This document shows, one piece after another, positions 1-8,752 of a DNA stretch of 64,000 bases (position 1 is the first letter of the stretch; each line of letters starts with the position of its first letter). Under the pieces are notes generated by a model. The model saw nothing but the letters and a program-made list of their open reading frames with translations, did no database searches and was not told the DNA's origin. The DNA is from Pseudoalteromonas sp. S2755 (lineage in GTDB: Bacteria; Pseudomonadota; Gammaproteobacteria; Enterobacterales; Alteromonadaceae): assembly GCF_005886535.1 (NCBI RefSeq), contig NZ_PNDS01000022.1, positions 26,066-90,065 on the forward strand. The letters are read 5' to 3'. The position numbers were made by a program, and so were the translations under genes.

Positions 1-82
1 TATAAAGTGGCATCTGATAAGCTTGCTTAAGAACGACAGTTTAAATAGATGAATATAAATTAACTGGTTAATTTATTTTAAG

Positions 83-106
83 AAAAGGCACTACGGTGCC
101 TTTTTT
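83..106 (+). terminator. Intrinsic terminator of an upstream gene outside the window
   Basis: A stem of AAAGGCAC against GTGCCTTT closes a TACG tetraloop and runs into six T residues. It must serve a plus-strand gene ending before the window. Bases 1-82 contain no supportable gene. Confidence 0.8.
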
Positions 107-203
107 ATTTGCGGCAAGGTGTGTAAAAACTGAGACCACCAGCAGTGAATAGAGCCGACATGCTGAGATATAATCCAGTTAAGCTAGAAGAGGTATAATC
201 ATT

Positions 204-1274
204 TTGAAGTGGCAATCACTGGTTGATAACAGGCAGAGGTTTTTCTGGGTATTACAAATAGCCGGTTGGCTGGGCTACGCGCTGGTTAACTATATTGGCT
301 CAAAAGTCTTTGAAATGCGTGATATTTATGTGTTTGTCATCGCATTAAATGCCTATGCAGGTTGCTTGATGACTGTACCGCTACGATACCTCTATCGTAA
401 AATTTGGAATGCAACACCTTTAGTGCTGATATTCGCTGTGTTTACGGCGTCATATGTAACTGGAACACTATGGGCGGTTGTTCAAAAATTTAATCATTGG
501 GAAATATATCGTCACGGATATCGACCGGATGAGTGGTTTTATTACTTACAGCAGGGACTAGACTCTGTCTATATCATACTCTGTTGGAGTGGTTTGTACT
601 TTGGTATTAAGTATTACCAATTGCTACAGAGTGAGCGTCAAAAGGCTTTGAAAGCCAATACTATGGCCCATGAAGCGCAATTGAAAATGCTGCGATATCA
701 ATTGAATCCGCATTTTCTATTCAATACCCTTAATGCGATTTCGACGCTTATATTGGTTGAAGAGAACAAAGATGCGAATCAAATGGTCGCAAGGCTCAGT
801 GATTTCTTGCGTCATACATTAAATACAGATCCGATAAAAAAGGTACCGCTTGAGCAAGAACTACATGCGCTAAAGCTGTACTTAGAAATTGAGAAGGTCC
901 GTTTTGATGAACGCTTATCTATTGAGCTTGATGTGACAGAAGAAGCTGAACAGGCGTTAGTACCAAGCCTGATCCTACAACCACTCATTGAAAATAGCAT
1001 TAAATACGCAATTGCCCATATAGAGCATGGCGGGAAAATTGAAATAAAAGCACAGGTGTTTGCCAATGAGCTACTCTTGGAAGTAGGAGACAATGGTCCA
1101 GGCGCCGAGCTGGAAGATGGACAACTGAAAAGTGCACAGGGAGTGGGTTTAGCGAATACCAAAGACCGTCTAAAAACCTTGTACGAAAATAACTATTCAT
1201 TTGTGCTCTCTAACAATGAGCCAACTGGTTTGAAGGTAAACATTCGCGTTCCATATGAAAGGGCGAAGAAGTAA
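204..1274 (+). CDS. LytS/YehU-type membrane sensor histidine kinase
   Basis: This is a membrane-bound histidine kinase expected to phosphorylate the LytTR regulator encoded just after it. The 356-residue protein has several N-terminal hydrophobic segments (about residues 14-140) and a His_kinase domain whose phosphoacceptor is His170 in the LNPHFLFNTLN motif. An HATPase domain follows, with the N-box around 255-270 (LQPLIENSIKYA) and G-boxes DNGPG and GVGLANTKDRL. The start is TTG, preceded by AGAGG at a workable distance. No upstream ATG fits, and the first membrane segment begins soon after it. The stop codon overlaps the next start by one base, so the pair is translationally coupled. The signal sensed cannot be read from the sequence. 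Confidence 0.93.
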   Translation: MKWQSLVDNRQRFFWVLQIAGWLGYALVNYIGSKVFEMRDIYVFVIALNAYAGCLMTVPLRYLYRKIWNATPLVLIFAVFTASYVTGTLWAVVQKFNHWEIYRHGYRPDEWFYYLQQGLDSVYIILCWSGLYFGIKYYQLLQSERQKALKANTMAHEAQLKMLRYQLNPHFLFNTLNAISTLILVEENKDANQMVARLSDFLRHTLNTDPIKKVPLEQELHALKLYLEIEKVRFDERLSIELDVTEEAEQALVPSLILQPLIENSIKYAIAHIEHGGKIEIKAQVFANELLLEVGDNGPGAELEDGQLKSAQGVGLANTKDRLKTLYENNYSFVLSNNEPTGLKVNIRVPYERAKK

Positions 1275-2098
1275 TGAGCAAAATTAGAACACTAATCGTA
1301 GATGACGAGCCGTTAGCGAGAAAAGGGCTTGCGGTAAGGTTAAGAGATTTTTCTGAAATCGAAGTTGTAGAATTGTGTGGCAGTGGTCAACAAGCAATCG
1401 ATCTATGTAAATCTAAGGACATAGATCTGGTCTTTCTCGATATTCAAATGCCGAACATGAACGGTTTTGAAGTAGCGAGAGCGTTAAGTGAGAGTGTTAA
1501 ACCATTGCCTGCTATCGTATTTGTAACTGCGTTCGATCAATATGCTGTTAAGGCATTTGAGATCCATGCGCTGGATTACATCTTAAAACCCGTTGATGAC
1601 AACAGATTAAAACAGGCGGTGGAGAAAGTGCAAAGCTATTTAAAAACACAACAAGACAATGCGCATAAGAAAAAGCTAGCCAGCTTTGTTGCAGGGATCA
1701 CTGGTAATAACTGTGAAGAAATCCTTAAAAAACTTGCAACAGGAGACACAATTGAAGATAAAAAATTCCCAGAGTCGCTCGCAGTAAAAGAGCAGGGTGA
1801 AATCATTCGAGTTTCGACATCGTCAATTCAGTGGATTGATGCAGCTGGTGACTACATGTGCTTACACTGTAGCGATGGTCAGACCCATATTTTACGTAAA
1901 ACAATGAAAGATCTAGAACAAGAGCTAGATCCAACGTTATTTGTGCGCGTACATCGCTCTGCAATTGTTAATACTAAGCAGATCAGTAAACTGGTCACAC
2001 AAAGCAGTGGCGAATACTTATTGGTACTTGAGAATGGTCAAGAGCTTAAAGTCAGTCGTAGTTACCGTGACAAAGTAAAGGCCGCACTCGCGAGCTAG
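1274..2098 (+). CDS. LytTR-family DNA-binding response regulator
   Basis: This is a two-component response regulator, the partner of the preceding kinase. The 274 residues comprise an N-terminal receiver domain with acidic residues D10/D11 and the phosphoacceptor Asp56 (LVFLDIQMP), a linker around 125-165, and a C-terminal LytTR DNA-binding domain ending in the SRSYRDKVK region. Families of this architecture (AlgR, LytR, YehT/BtsR) bind short direct repeats upstream of target promoters. The target here is unknown, because neighbouring genes are unrelated metabolic ones. The start ATG overlaps the kinase stop (TAATG). Confidence 0.94.
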   Translation: MSKIRTLIVDDEPLARKGLAVRLRDFSEIEVVELCGSGQQAIDLCKSKDIDLVFLDIQMPNMNGFEVARALSESVKPLPAIVFVTAFDQYAVKAFEIHALDYILKPVDDNRLKQAVEKVQSYLKTQQDNAHKKKLASFVAGITGNNCEEILKKLATGDTIEDKKFPESLAVKEQGEIIRVSTSSIQWIDAAGDYMCLHCSDGQTHILRKTMKDLEQELDPTLFVRVHRSAIVNTKQISKLVTQSSGEYLLVLENGQELKVSRSYRDKVKAALAS

Positions 2099-2195
2099 TA
2101 AAAGCGCGAGCTAAAGTGATTTGCACCGTGTTTAGCCTACGGTGACGTAGTGTATTTTATGTGCTTGTACACTTTAGAGTATTCTAAGGAAAGAT

Positions 2196-2222
2196 GAACT
2201 AGGCAGCAATGCTACCTAGTTC
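2196..2222. terminator. Hairpin between convergent regulator gene and pykA
   Basis: GAACTAGG pairs with CCTAGTTC, with inner AGCA/TGCT pairing. It lies in the convergent gap after both stops. The T-tract is poor on both sides, so terminator activity is only probable. Confidence 0.45.
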
Positions 2223-2229
2223 AACGCTT

Positions 2230-3663
2230 TTACACTGTGACGATTTTCAGTGTGTTACTGGCGCCAATGGTTTCCATCTTATCACCGTGTGTGATGATCA
2301 CTGTGTTGCCTTTTTCCAATGAGCCTGCAGCAACTAGCGTGTCAAGCGCTTCGCGAACAGTTGAATCATCTGAGCATTGCGTCGAGTCAAATCTTACCGG
2401 ATATACACCACGATAGAGTGATGCCTGCCCAAGCGTTGATTGATGGCGAGACAGTGCGTAAATAGGCAATCCAGAACTGATACGAGACATCAACTTTGCG
2501 GTATTACCCGATTCAGTTAGTGCGACAATCGCCTTTACTGAGTCCAAATGGTTTGCTGCGTACATTGCTGACAGCGCGATAGTTTCACAGGTGTCTGCAA
2601 AACGGCTGTCTAAACGATGTTTAGAGATGTGGATCTGTGGTTGAGATTCAGCGCCTAAACATACACGTGCCATTGCTGCGACCGTTTGTTCCGGGTAATC
2701 ACCAGCAGCGGTTTCTGCTGAAAGCATCACCGCATCTGTGCCATCAAGTACTGCGTTGGCGACATCCATAACTTCAGCACGAGTTGGCATTGGATTGTCA
2801 ATCATTGACTCCATCATTTGGGTGGCAGTGATCACCGTACGGTTTAGAGAGCGAGCACGGCTGATGATTTGCTTCTGTTTACCAACAAGAGCGGCATCGC
2901 CAATTTCTACACCTAAATCACCGCGAGCAACCATCACCGCATCGGAAGCCAATACGATGTCGTCAATCGCTTCTACAGTTTCCACCGCTTCTGCACGTTC
3001 GATTTTTGCAAGTAATTGTGCATTAGAACCTGCTTTCTCTGCCAGTCCTCTAACATAACGCATGTCGTCACCACTGCGAGGGAACGAAACCGCGATATAG
3101 TCCACGCCAATTTCTGTTGCGGTGATCAAGTCTTTTTTGTCTTTGTCAGTAAATGCAGGTGCTGTTAAGCCGCCGCCTAAACGGTTGATACCTTTATTGT
3201 TCGACAAGACACCGCCAACTTTAACATTGGTATGGACTAGGTGGTCTTGTACTTCTTCAACAACAAGCTGAATAAGTCCATCGTTTAATAGCAGTAAATC
3301 GCCTTGTTTTACGTCATTTGGTAATTCTTTATAGTCGATACCCACGGCTTCAACGTGGCCTTGGCCAGGCTCCATTTTTGCATCAAGAGTGAATTTAGCA
3401 CCCACTTCTAAGAACACTTTGCCTTCTTTAAATGTTGAAACGCGGATTTTAGGACCTTGTAAATCAGCAAGAATCGCTACATTTACACCTAAGCGTTTAG
3501 CAATTTCACGAACGGCTTCGGCTCTATTTTTGTGATCTTGAGCTACACCGTGTGAAAAGTTTAGTCTGACTACGTTGGTGCCGGCACGAATGATTTTTTC
3601 TAAGTTGTTATCTCTATCCGTCGCTGGCCCCAGTGTTGCGACGATTTTTGTGCGTCTAAGCAT
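2230..3663 (-). CDS. pykA: Pyruvate kinase, type II (PykA)
   Basis: This cytoplasmic enzyme converts phosphoenolpyruvate and ADP to pyruvate and ATP in the last step of glycolysis. The 477 residues align along their whole length with E. coli PykA (480), not PykF. The N-terminus [19 protein letters not shown] and the NFSHG motif are diagnostic. Lys220 in AKIERAE, the [12 protein letters not shown] segment (244-255) and TQMMESM are active-site elements. The start has a good AGGAGA ribosome site. The gene is divergent from gnd across a 442-base regulatory gap, so the two central-carbon genes may share control. Confidence 0.97.
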   Translation of the reverse strand: MLRRTKIVATLGPATDRDNNLEKIIRAGTNVVRLNFSHGVAQDHKNRAEAVREIAKRLGVNVAILADLQGPKIRVSTFKEGKVFLEVGAKFTLDAKMEPGQGHVEAVGIDYKELPNDVKQGDLLLLNDGLIQLVVEEVQDHLVHTNVKVGGVLSNNKGINRLGGGLTAPAFTDKDKKDLITATEIGVDYIAVSFPRSGDDMRYVRGLAEKAGSNAQLLAKIERAEAVETVEAIDDIVLASDAVMVARGDLGVEIGDAALVGKQKQIISRARSLNRTVITATQMMESMIDNPMPTRAEVMDVANAVLDGTDAVMLSAETAAGDYPEQTVAAMARVCLGAESQPQIHISKHRLDSRFADTCETIALSAMYAANHLDSVKAIVALTESGNTAKLMSRISSGLPIYALSRHQSTLGQASLYRGVYPVRFDSTQCSDDSTVREALDTLVAAGSLEKGNTVIITHGDKMETIGASNTLKIVTV

Positions 3664-4105
3664 CAGATTCTCCTGTTAGCTTATCAAGGTAAGCAAAAAC
3701 TTATGAATGTGTTAAAAGTAAATCAAAATTGCTGTTTTTTTACACATGCCACATTGTAAAATCACGATTTAACTAATTAGAGCATAAAGAATTATGCAAA
3801 ACCCTTTTTAACACTCGAATTAAGTTATATGATCTATATGTCATCATTATGACACCGGTGTCAGTGGCCGTCAATCTCGAATATTTTACCTTACAGCTTA
3901 GGGGGCTATTTGAGGTTTATCACAAAATTGGTGAATTCGTGCTGCTGTCACTATATTGCTATACAGTGAATTGTGTTAGCTGTCATATTTTGGGGACCGA
4001 TATGATATCAGTGAATTGTGTGTCTCACTGGTCAATCATGGTCGCTCAGGTATAATGCACATACACGAACGCATAAAGTTTTGATGTTACCGAGGAGGAA
4101 ACTAA
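3664..4105. promoter_or_regulatory. Divergent pykA/gnd control region
   Basis: This 442-base AT-rich gap holds no convincing gene. Seen in it are TTTTACA at 3738-3744 inverted against TGTAAAA at 3755-3761, a perfect 14-base palindrome at 3850-3863 (separate entry), and a 13-base direct repeat CAGTGAATTGTGT at 3964-3976 and 4009-4021. A strong AGGAGG ribosome site lies at 4093-4098 for gnd. Promoters for both genes must lie here, but I cannot place their -10/-35 boxes with certainty. Confidence 0.6.
3850..3863. promoter_or_regulatory. Perfect palindromic operator with LacI-family look
   Basis: TGACACCGGTGTCA is a perfect 14-base palindrome with a central CCGG. Even-length palindromes with a central CG are typical of LacI-family operators, and the ACCGGT core matches the E. 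coli GntR gluconate operator. Its position between pykA and gnd makes a sugar-responsive repressor site plausible. The regulator itself is not in the window. Confidence 0.55.
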
Positions 4106-5479
4106 ATGCAGGTTGCATTAGTTGGTTTGGGTGTGATGGGTAAAAACCTCGCGCTAAATCTAATTGAGAAGGGGATGACCTTAGTCGCTTATGACAAGAA
4201 CCCCGAAGTAGGTGCGGAATTATTGAGTTGCGCACAGTCGTTAGGTATGGCGGAGCGCTTACACATAGTGTCTGATCTCGGTGATATGATCAGAAGGTTA
4301 GAGACTCCTCGCTCGATTTTATTACTCGTTCCGGCAGGTGAACTAGTAGATAAAGTTTGTAGCGATTTAGTTGAAGCTGGAGTTGAGAAAGACGATATTA
4401 TAGTTGACTGTGGTAACAGTAATTACAAAGATGGTATTGCACGTAAATTGAAATATCAGAATAAATTTGAGTTTGCCACTATGGGGATTTCTGGCGGTGC
4501 CGAAGGTGCACGTCATGGCCCTGCAATGATGGCAAGTGGTTCAGAAGGTGGTTGGGAGCGTATCGAGCCTTGGTTCGAAAAGGTTGCTGCGAGCTACAAC
4601 AACGAATCATGTTTCGCGCGTGTAGGGCAATCGGCCAGCGGTCACTTTGTTAAAATGGTGCACAACGGTATTGAGTATGCGTTGATGCAGCTCATTGCTG
4701 AGCTTTATCAATTGCTACGCCTAGGTACTGGTCGCTCTCCTAAAGAAGTTGCTGAGATTTTTGAATCTTGGTCTGAAGGCAAATTAAATAGTTATCTACT
4801 TGCAATTTCTAGCCACATTTTAAGTCTAGAAACAGAGCAAGGTGAGTCTTTAGTCGACCTTATTGACAACAAAGTAGGGGCTAAAGGCACTGGCCTTTGG
4901 ACTGCGCAAAACGCGCTGGAGCTTGGTATTGCCGTACCTTCGCTTGTGGCTGCGGTACAAGCTCGTCACCTCACCAATACTATTGATACTCCAGCCGCAA
5001 AAGAAATGACATACGCGAATAAATCAACGCAAACAATTGAGGTTGATTTAGAAGAATTAAAAGATGCATTCTATTTTGCCAGTTTACTCTGTTACCGCCA
5101 AGGTCTTGCATTGATTAAGGGCGCGTCACGCGCACACCAGTGGAAAGTGGACCTCAATAAAACGCTACAAACTTGGCGCGCCGGCTGTATTATCCGAGCT
5201 GATTACTTAGATGATATCGCTGAAGGTGTTGAATTTATCGATTCACTAGAGAAACCAGCACTTGCGCTACGTAGTATTACAGGTAAAGCAGTGGCGACTG
5301 GTTTGTCTTTCCCTGTGCTTGGCGCGACGCAAACTTATATTGCAACACTAAGCACACCAAGCAATGGACACTTGGTACAAGCACAGCGTGATTACTTTGG
5401 TGAGCACGGCATAAAGACACACAGTGGTGAAACTTGTCACCTGACTGATCTTGTCGATATCGAAGCAAAAGTTAGATAA
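4106..5479 (+). CDS. gnd: 6-phosphogluconate dehydrogenase, decarboxylating
   Basis: This enzyme oxidises and decarboxylates 6-phosphogluconate to ribulose 5-phosphate with NADP+ in the oxidative pentose phosphate pathway. The 457 residues start with a Rossmann motif GLGVMG (7-12). They contain the GISGGAEGARHGPAMM substrate loop (127-142), catalytic Lys183 in GHFVKMVHNGIEY, and the C-terminal QAQRDYFG segment characteristic of the family. It is about 11 residues shorter than E. coli Gnd. AGGAGG precedes the ATG by seven bases. A strong terminator follows, so it is probably monocistronic. Confidence 0.95.
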   Translation: MQVALVGLGVMGKNLALNLIEKGMTLVAYDKNPEVGAELLSCAQSLGMAERLHIVSDLGDMIRRLETPRSILLLVPAGELVDKVCSDLVEAGVEKDDIIVDCGNSNYKDGIARKLKYQNKFEFATMGISGGAEGARHGPAMMASGSEGGWERIEPWFEKVAASYNNESCFARVGQSASGHFVKMVHNGIEYALMQLIAELYQLLRLGTGRSPKEVAEIFESWSEGKLNSYLLAISSHILSLETEQGESLVDLIDNKVGAKGTGLWTAQNALELGIAVPSLVAAVQARHLTNTIDTPAAKEMTYANKSTQTIEVDLEELKDAFYFASLLCYRQGLALIKGASRAHQWKVDLNKTLQTWRAGCIIRADYLDDIAEGVEFIDSLEKPALALRSITGKAVATGLSFPVLGATQTYIATLSTPSNGHLVQAQRDYFGEHGIKTHSGETCHLTDLVDIEAKVR

Positions 5480-5511
5480 TAATCGACGTTCGGAGCAGTT
5501 CGAGCTGATTT

Positions 5512-5543
5512 AAAAGCCGTGGTAACGATACCACGGCTTTTTT
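5512..5543 (+). terminator. Strong intrinsic terminator after gnd
   Basis: AAAGCCGTGGTA and TACCACGGCTTT form a 12-base stem with a short loop, followed by T residues and preceded by A residues. It could also serve ansA in the opposite direction. Confidence 0.9.
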
Positions 5544-5577
5544 GTAGTGGTACTTTTCGCTTTATTGATATCGATTA

Positions 5578-6588
5578 CTATCGAGTTAGCTCACCGCGCA
5601 GATTGTCCTGCATCAAATGACGGATTGTTTCAAGCTCAAGTTGCTGGCTAAAGAGATAGTGCAGCTTTGTTAAGCACGCTTCTAGTGTCATATCGTAGCC
5701 GCTGATCACACCACAGTTTAATAACGCATTTCCTGTCGCGTAGCCGCCCATATTCACTTTTCCTTGAATACATTGGGTGAGATTGATAATCACCACTCCG
5801 CGATCGCTGATTGCTTTAAGCTCAGTTAAAAAGTGCTCGTCTTGTGGTGCGTTACCAACACCGAAGCTCAATAATATCAGCGCTTTCATCTCGCCACGCA
5901 TCAGATTTTTAAGGATTTCAGTTGAGATCCCAGGATACAAATGCATTACCGCGATAGGTTGAGGTGAAATCTTGGTGACTTGCAAGCTTTGCTCAACGTA
6001 AGGGCTTAGCTTCCCTTCGAGCAGCTGTATATTGATCCCAGCTTGTGCCAGCGGCGAAAGGTTTGGAGAAGCGAATGCATCGAAGCCATCAGCATGAGCT
6101 TTGATTGCTCTGTTACCGCGGTAAAGTTTATTGTTGAAAAACAAACTCACTTCGGCGATAGGGTAGTTAGCAGCCAAATACATCGCGTTTAACAGATTTA
6201 CTTGACCATCAGAGCGCAGTTGTGACAACGGAATTTGAGAGCCGGTTACTATCACAGGTTTAGTTAAGTTCTCAAACATGAAGGATAGTGCAGAGGCAGT
6301 ATAGGCCATTGTATCTGTGCCATGGAGCACCACAAAGCCGTCGTAGTCATGATATTTTGATTGAATATCATCCGCGATAAGCTGCCAGTGATGCGGTGAC
6401 ATATCTGACGAATCAATTAACGGGCAATATTCATGAATATCAAAAAGCGGCATTTCATCGCGAGTAAACTCAGCGTTATTTTTCACCGTATCTGTTAGGT
6501 ATCCTGCAACCGGAACGTAACCACGACTGGATTGCTTCATACCAATGGTACCACCGGTATAGGCGATATATATTTTTTTTCTTTTCAT
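5578..6588 (-). CDS. ansA: Type I (cytoplasmic) L-asparaginase
   Basis: This enzyme hydrolyses L-asparagine to aspartate and ammonia in the cytoplasm. The 336 residues align end to end with E. coli AnsA (338). They include YTGGTIGM with nucleophile Thr14, HGTDTMAYT with Thr91-Asp92, and the C-terminal TIRHLMQDNLRGELT. There is no signal peptide, unlike type II enzymes. It lies downstream of sppA as in E. coli. A terminator-like hairpin with its T-run ends directly at the ATG, leaving no room for a Shine-Dalgarno sequence, yet the homology (KIYIAYTGG) makes this start secure. Confidence 0.95.
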   Translation of the reverse strand: MKRKKIYIAYTGGTIGMKQSSRGYVPVAGYLTDTVKNNAEFTRDEMPLFDIHEYCPLIDSSDMSPHHWQLIADDIQSKYHDYDGFVVLHGTDTMAYTASALSFMFENLTKPVIVTGSQIPLSQLRSDGQVNLLNAMYLAANYPIAEVSLFFNNKLYRGNRAIKAHADGFDAFASPNLSPLAQAGINIQLLEGKLSPYVEQSLQVTKISPQPIAVMHLYPGISTEILKNLMRGEMKALILLSFGVGNAPQDEHFLTELKAISDRGVVIINLTQCIQGKVNMGGYATGNALLNCGVISGYDMTLEACLTKLHYLFSQQLELETIRHLMQDNLRGELTR

Positions 6589-6590
6589 AA

Positions 6591-6615
6591 AAAAGCCCAG
6601 AATAAAATCTGGGCT
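6591..6615 (-). terminator. Terminator-like hairpin abutting the ansA start codon
   Basis: Read on the minus strand, AGCCCAGA pairs with TCTGGGCT around a TTTTAT loop and is followed by six T residues that run straight into the ansA ATG. It ends the sppA transcript or attenuates read-through into ansA. Confidence 0.75.
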
Positions 6616-6659
6616 CAGTATAACAATTACAGCACCACAATTGCAGTGCTTAATCGATT

Positions 6660-8540
6660 TTACTCAGGTGAGACGTTACACACTAAGCAAAGCGTATAGA
6701 CATGGTTAGGATCGTTAAGCTGGCCTAACATTTGAGTTTGTAGTGCTATTGTATTGCTAACACTGTCTAGGGTATGTAATGCAGTTTTTGCGAATATCGA
6801 TTGCTCCGGTACAAGGGCACTAATGGCACTTTGCACCATAGACGCACCAAATAATTGCTGCATCAGCTTTTCTTGCTCGGTGAGTGTTTGTTCAATAGTG
6901 ATAACATCATACATCTCTAAATTAGCAAGACTTGCTGCCGCTTCAATGGCATCGTTCTTGTTACCTAACTTATCGACTAGGCCAAAATCAAGCGCCTGAG
7001 TTGCCAGCCATACACGTCCTTGCGCAACATCGTTAACCGCTGACTTATCAAGGTTTCGTTCGGTTGCAACCATAGAGATAAACTTATCATAGGCATCTTC
7101 AACCCCCATCTGGATAAGGTTTTTATAACCACCATCTATCCCTCTGAATGGAGATTGACCTTTTAATTCAGTTGTCGCAACACCGTCAGAGTAAATTCCT
7201 AATGAGTTTGCTGCATTTTCAAAGGTCATGATCATGCCAAAGACACCAATAGAGCCTGTGATCGTACTTGGAGACGCCCAAATTTCATTGGCTGATGCTG
7301 CAATCCAATAACCGCCAGAAGCGGCAACTGAACCCATTGATGCTATCACGGGCTTTCCAGCGGCTTTTAGTGCAATAACTTCATTACGAATGGTTTCAGA
7401 AGCAAACATGCTACCACCGCCAGAGTCAATTCTTAATACAACTGCTTTCACTTTGTCATTAAGGCGAGCCTTTCTAAGTAATGCAGCTGTTGAATCGCCA
7501 CCAATAGCACCTGCTTTACGCTTGCCATCAGAGATTTGACCTTTAGCAACAACCACGGCGACTTTTTCGGTAAATGGGTTTTCTGCAAACTCTTTAGGCG
7601 GCAAAGTTGAGAGATATTGATTGAACGAGACCTGTTTAAAAGATTTTCCTTGTGCATCGAGACCAACTTCATCGATCAGTTTCTGTGCAAATGCCTGATT
7701 GGTCGTTAACGCATCGACCCATTGGTTGTCGATAGCGTATTTGGCGGAATCCCCTTGCGCGGCTTCCATTTTGTCTGTTAATGCTGCGAAGGTTTCATCA
7801 AAATTAGCCACGTCAAAACCACGATTTTCAGCAACTTCTGTTTTATATTGTGTCCAAAGCGGGGTGATCCATCCAAGATTTGACTCTTTTGCTTCTGGTG
7901 ACATATCGCTGCGAATATAAGGCTCAACAGCCGACTTATATGTACCAACACGGAAAATATGTTGCGTAACTTTAAGCTTATCAAGCGCCTCTTTAAAATA
8001 CAGTGGGTACATGCCAAACCCGGTGATATTAACTCCCCCATATGGGTGTAGAGAAATTTCATTTGCTACCGACGCAAGATAGTATTGAGCTTGAGTGTAA
8101 TAGGCGCCGTGGGCATAGATTTTTTTGCCCGCAGCTTTGAATTGCGCTAGCGCGTCTTTGATATCTCGTAATTTATCGAGGTGGGCGCTATGAAGACGTT
8201 GTAAATCAAGATACATCACTGTAATGCGGTCGTCTCGAGCTGCTTTATTGATAACATCGATAATATCATCTAATAAAATTTCACTTGGCTCTTCTGAGTC
8301 ATCAAAAGCATCACTCATGGCCGCCTCAATAGGGTCAACATAGGTTAATTGCTCAACAATGATACCGTTCAGGTTTAAACGTAATACGCTTTTATTTTCG
8401 ACCTTAACCTGATCCTCACCTGATACAACGCTTATCACTATGGCGATTAGAATGAATAAAAAAAGTAGATTTAGAATTAATCGCCTAGAAAAGTTTAGTG
8501 TGGCCCAAATGCCTTTAAAAATATTCGCTATCAGTTTCAA
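6660..8540 (-). CDS. sppA: Signal peptide peptidase SppA, 67K type
   Basis: This is an inner-membrane serine protease (family S49) that degrades cleaved signal peptides in the membrane. The 626 residues have one N-terminal membrane anchor (about 20-40) and two tandem S49 domains, the long enterobacterial form. Ser408 in GSVAASGGYW is the nucleophile and Lys202 in FRVGTYKSAVEPY the general base, matching E. coli S409/K209. This is the Ser-Lys dyad built from both halves. It is followed by ansA, the same order as in E. coli. Confidence 0.95.
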   Translation of the reverse strand: MKLIANIFKGIWATLNFSRRLILNLLFLFILIAIVISVVSGEDQVKVENKSVLRLNLNGIIVEQLTYVDPIEAAMSDAFDDSEEPSEILLDDIIDVINKAARDDRITVMYLDLQRLHSAHLDKLRDIKDALAQFKAAGKKIYAHGAYYTQAQYYLASVANEISLHPYGGVNITGFGMYPLYFKEALDKLKVTQHIFRVGTYKSAVEPYIRSDMSPEAKESNLGWITPLWTQYKTEVAENRGFDVANFDETFAALTDKMEAAQGDSAKYAIDNQWVDALTTNQAFAQKLIDEVGLDAQGKSFKQVSFNQYLSTLPPKEFAENPFTEKVAVVVAKGQISDGKRKAGAIGGDSTAALLRKARLNDKVKAVVLRIDSGGGSMFASETIRNEVIALKAAGKPVIASMGSVAASGGYWIAASANEIWASPSTITGSIGVFGMIMTFENAANSLGIYSDGVATTELKGQSPFRGIDGGYKNLIQMGVEDAYDKFISMVATERNLDKSAVNDVAQGRVWLATQALDFGLVDKLGNKNDAIEAAASLANLEMYDVITIEQTLTEQEKLMQQLFGASMVQSAISALVPEQSIFAKTALHTLDSVSNTIALQTQMLGQLNDPNHVYTLCLVCNVSPE

Positions 8541-8752
8541 AATGATCCCTTATGCTTAACTTCAATACAACGCTATACATTTATCATATATCAGAGCGAG
8601 TTTCATGAATAATAGAAAAACGTAACGAAGTATTTTCATGGTTGAAATATCGCCAATGCAGCCAAATTCGTTAATTTCTTTCTTCTTAAGACTTGCCAAA
8701 TAATAAAAAAACGTTAATGTTCACAGGTAAGACCAGTTTTGTGGGGCGGCAA

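Noticed and set aside
3849..4055. A 68-residue open frame upstream of gnd
   Set aside because: It has no ribosome site, atypical composition, and overlaps the palindrome and direct repeats of a control region.
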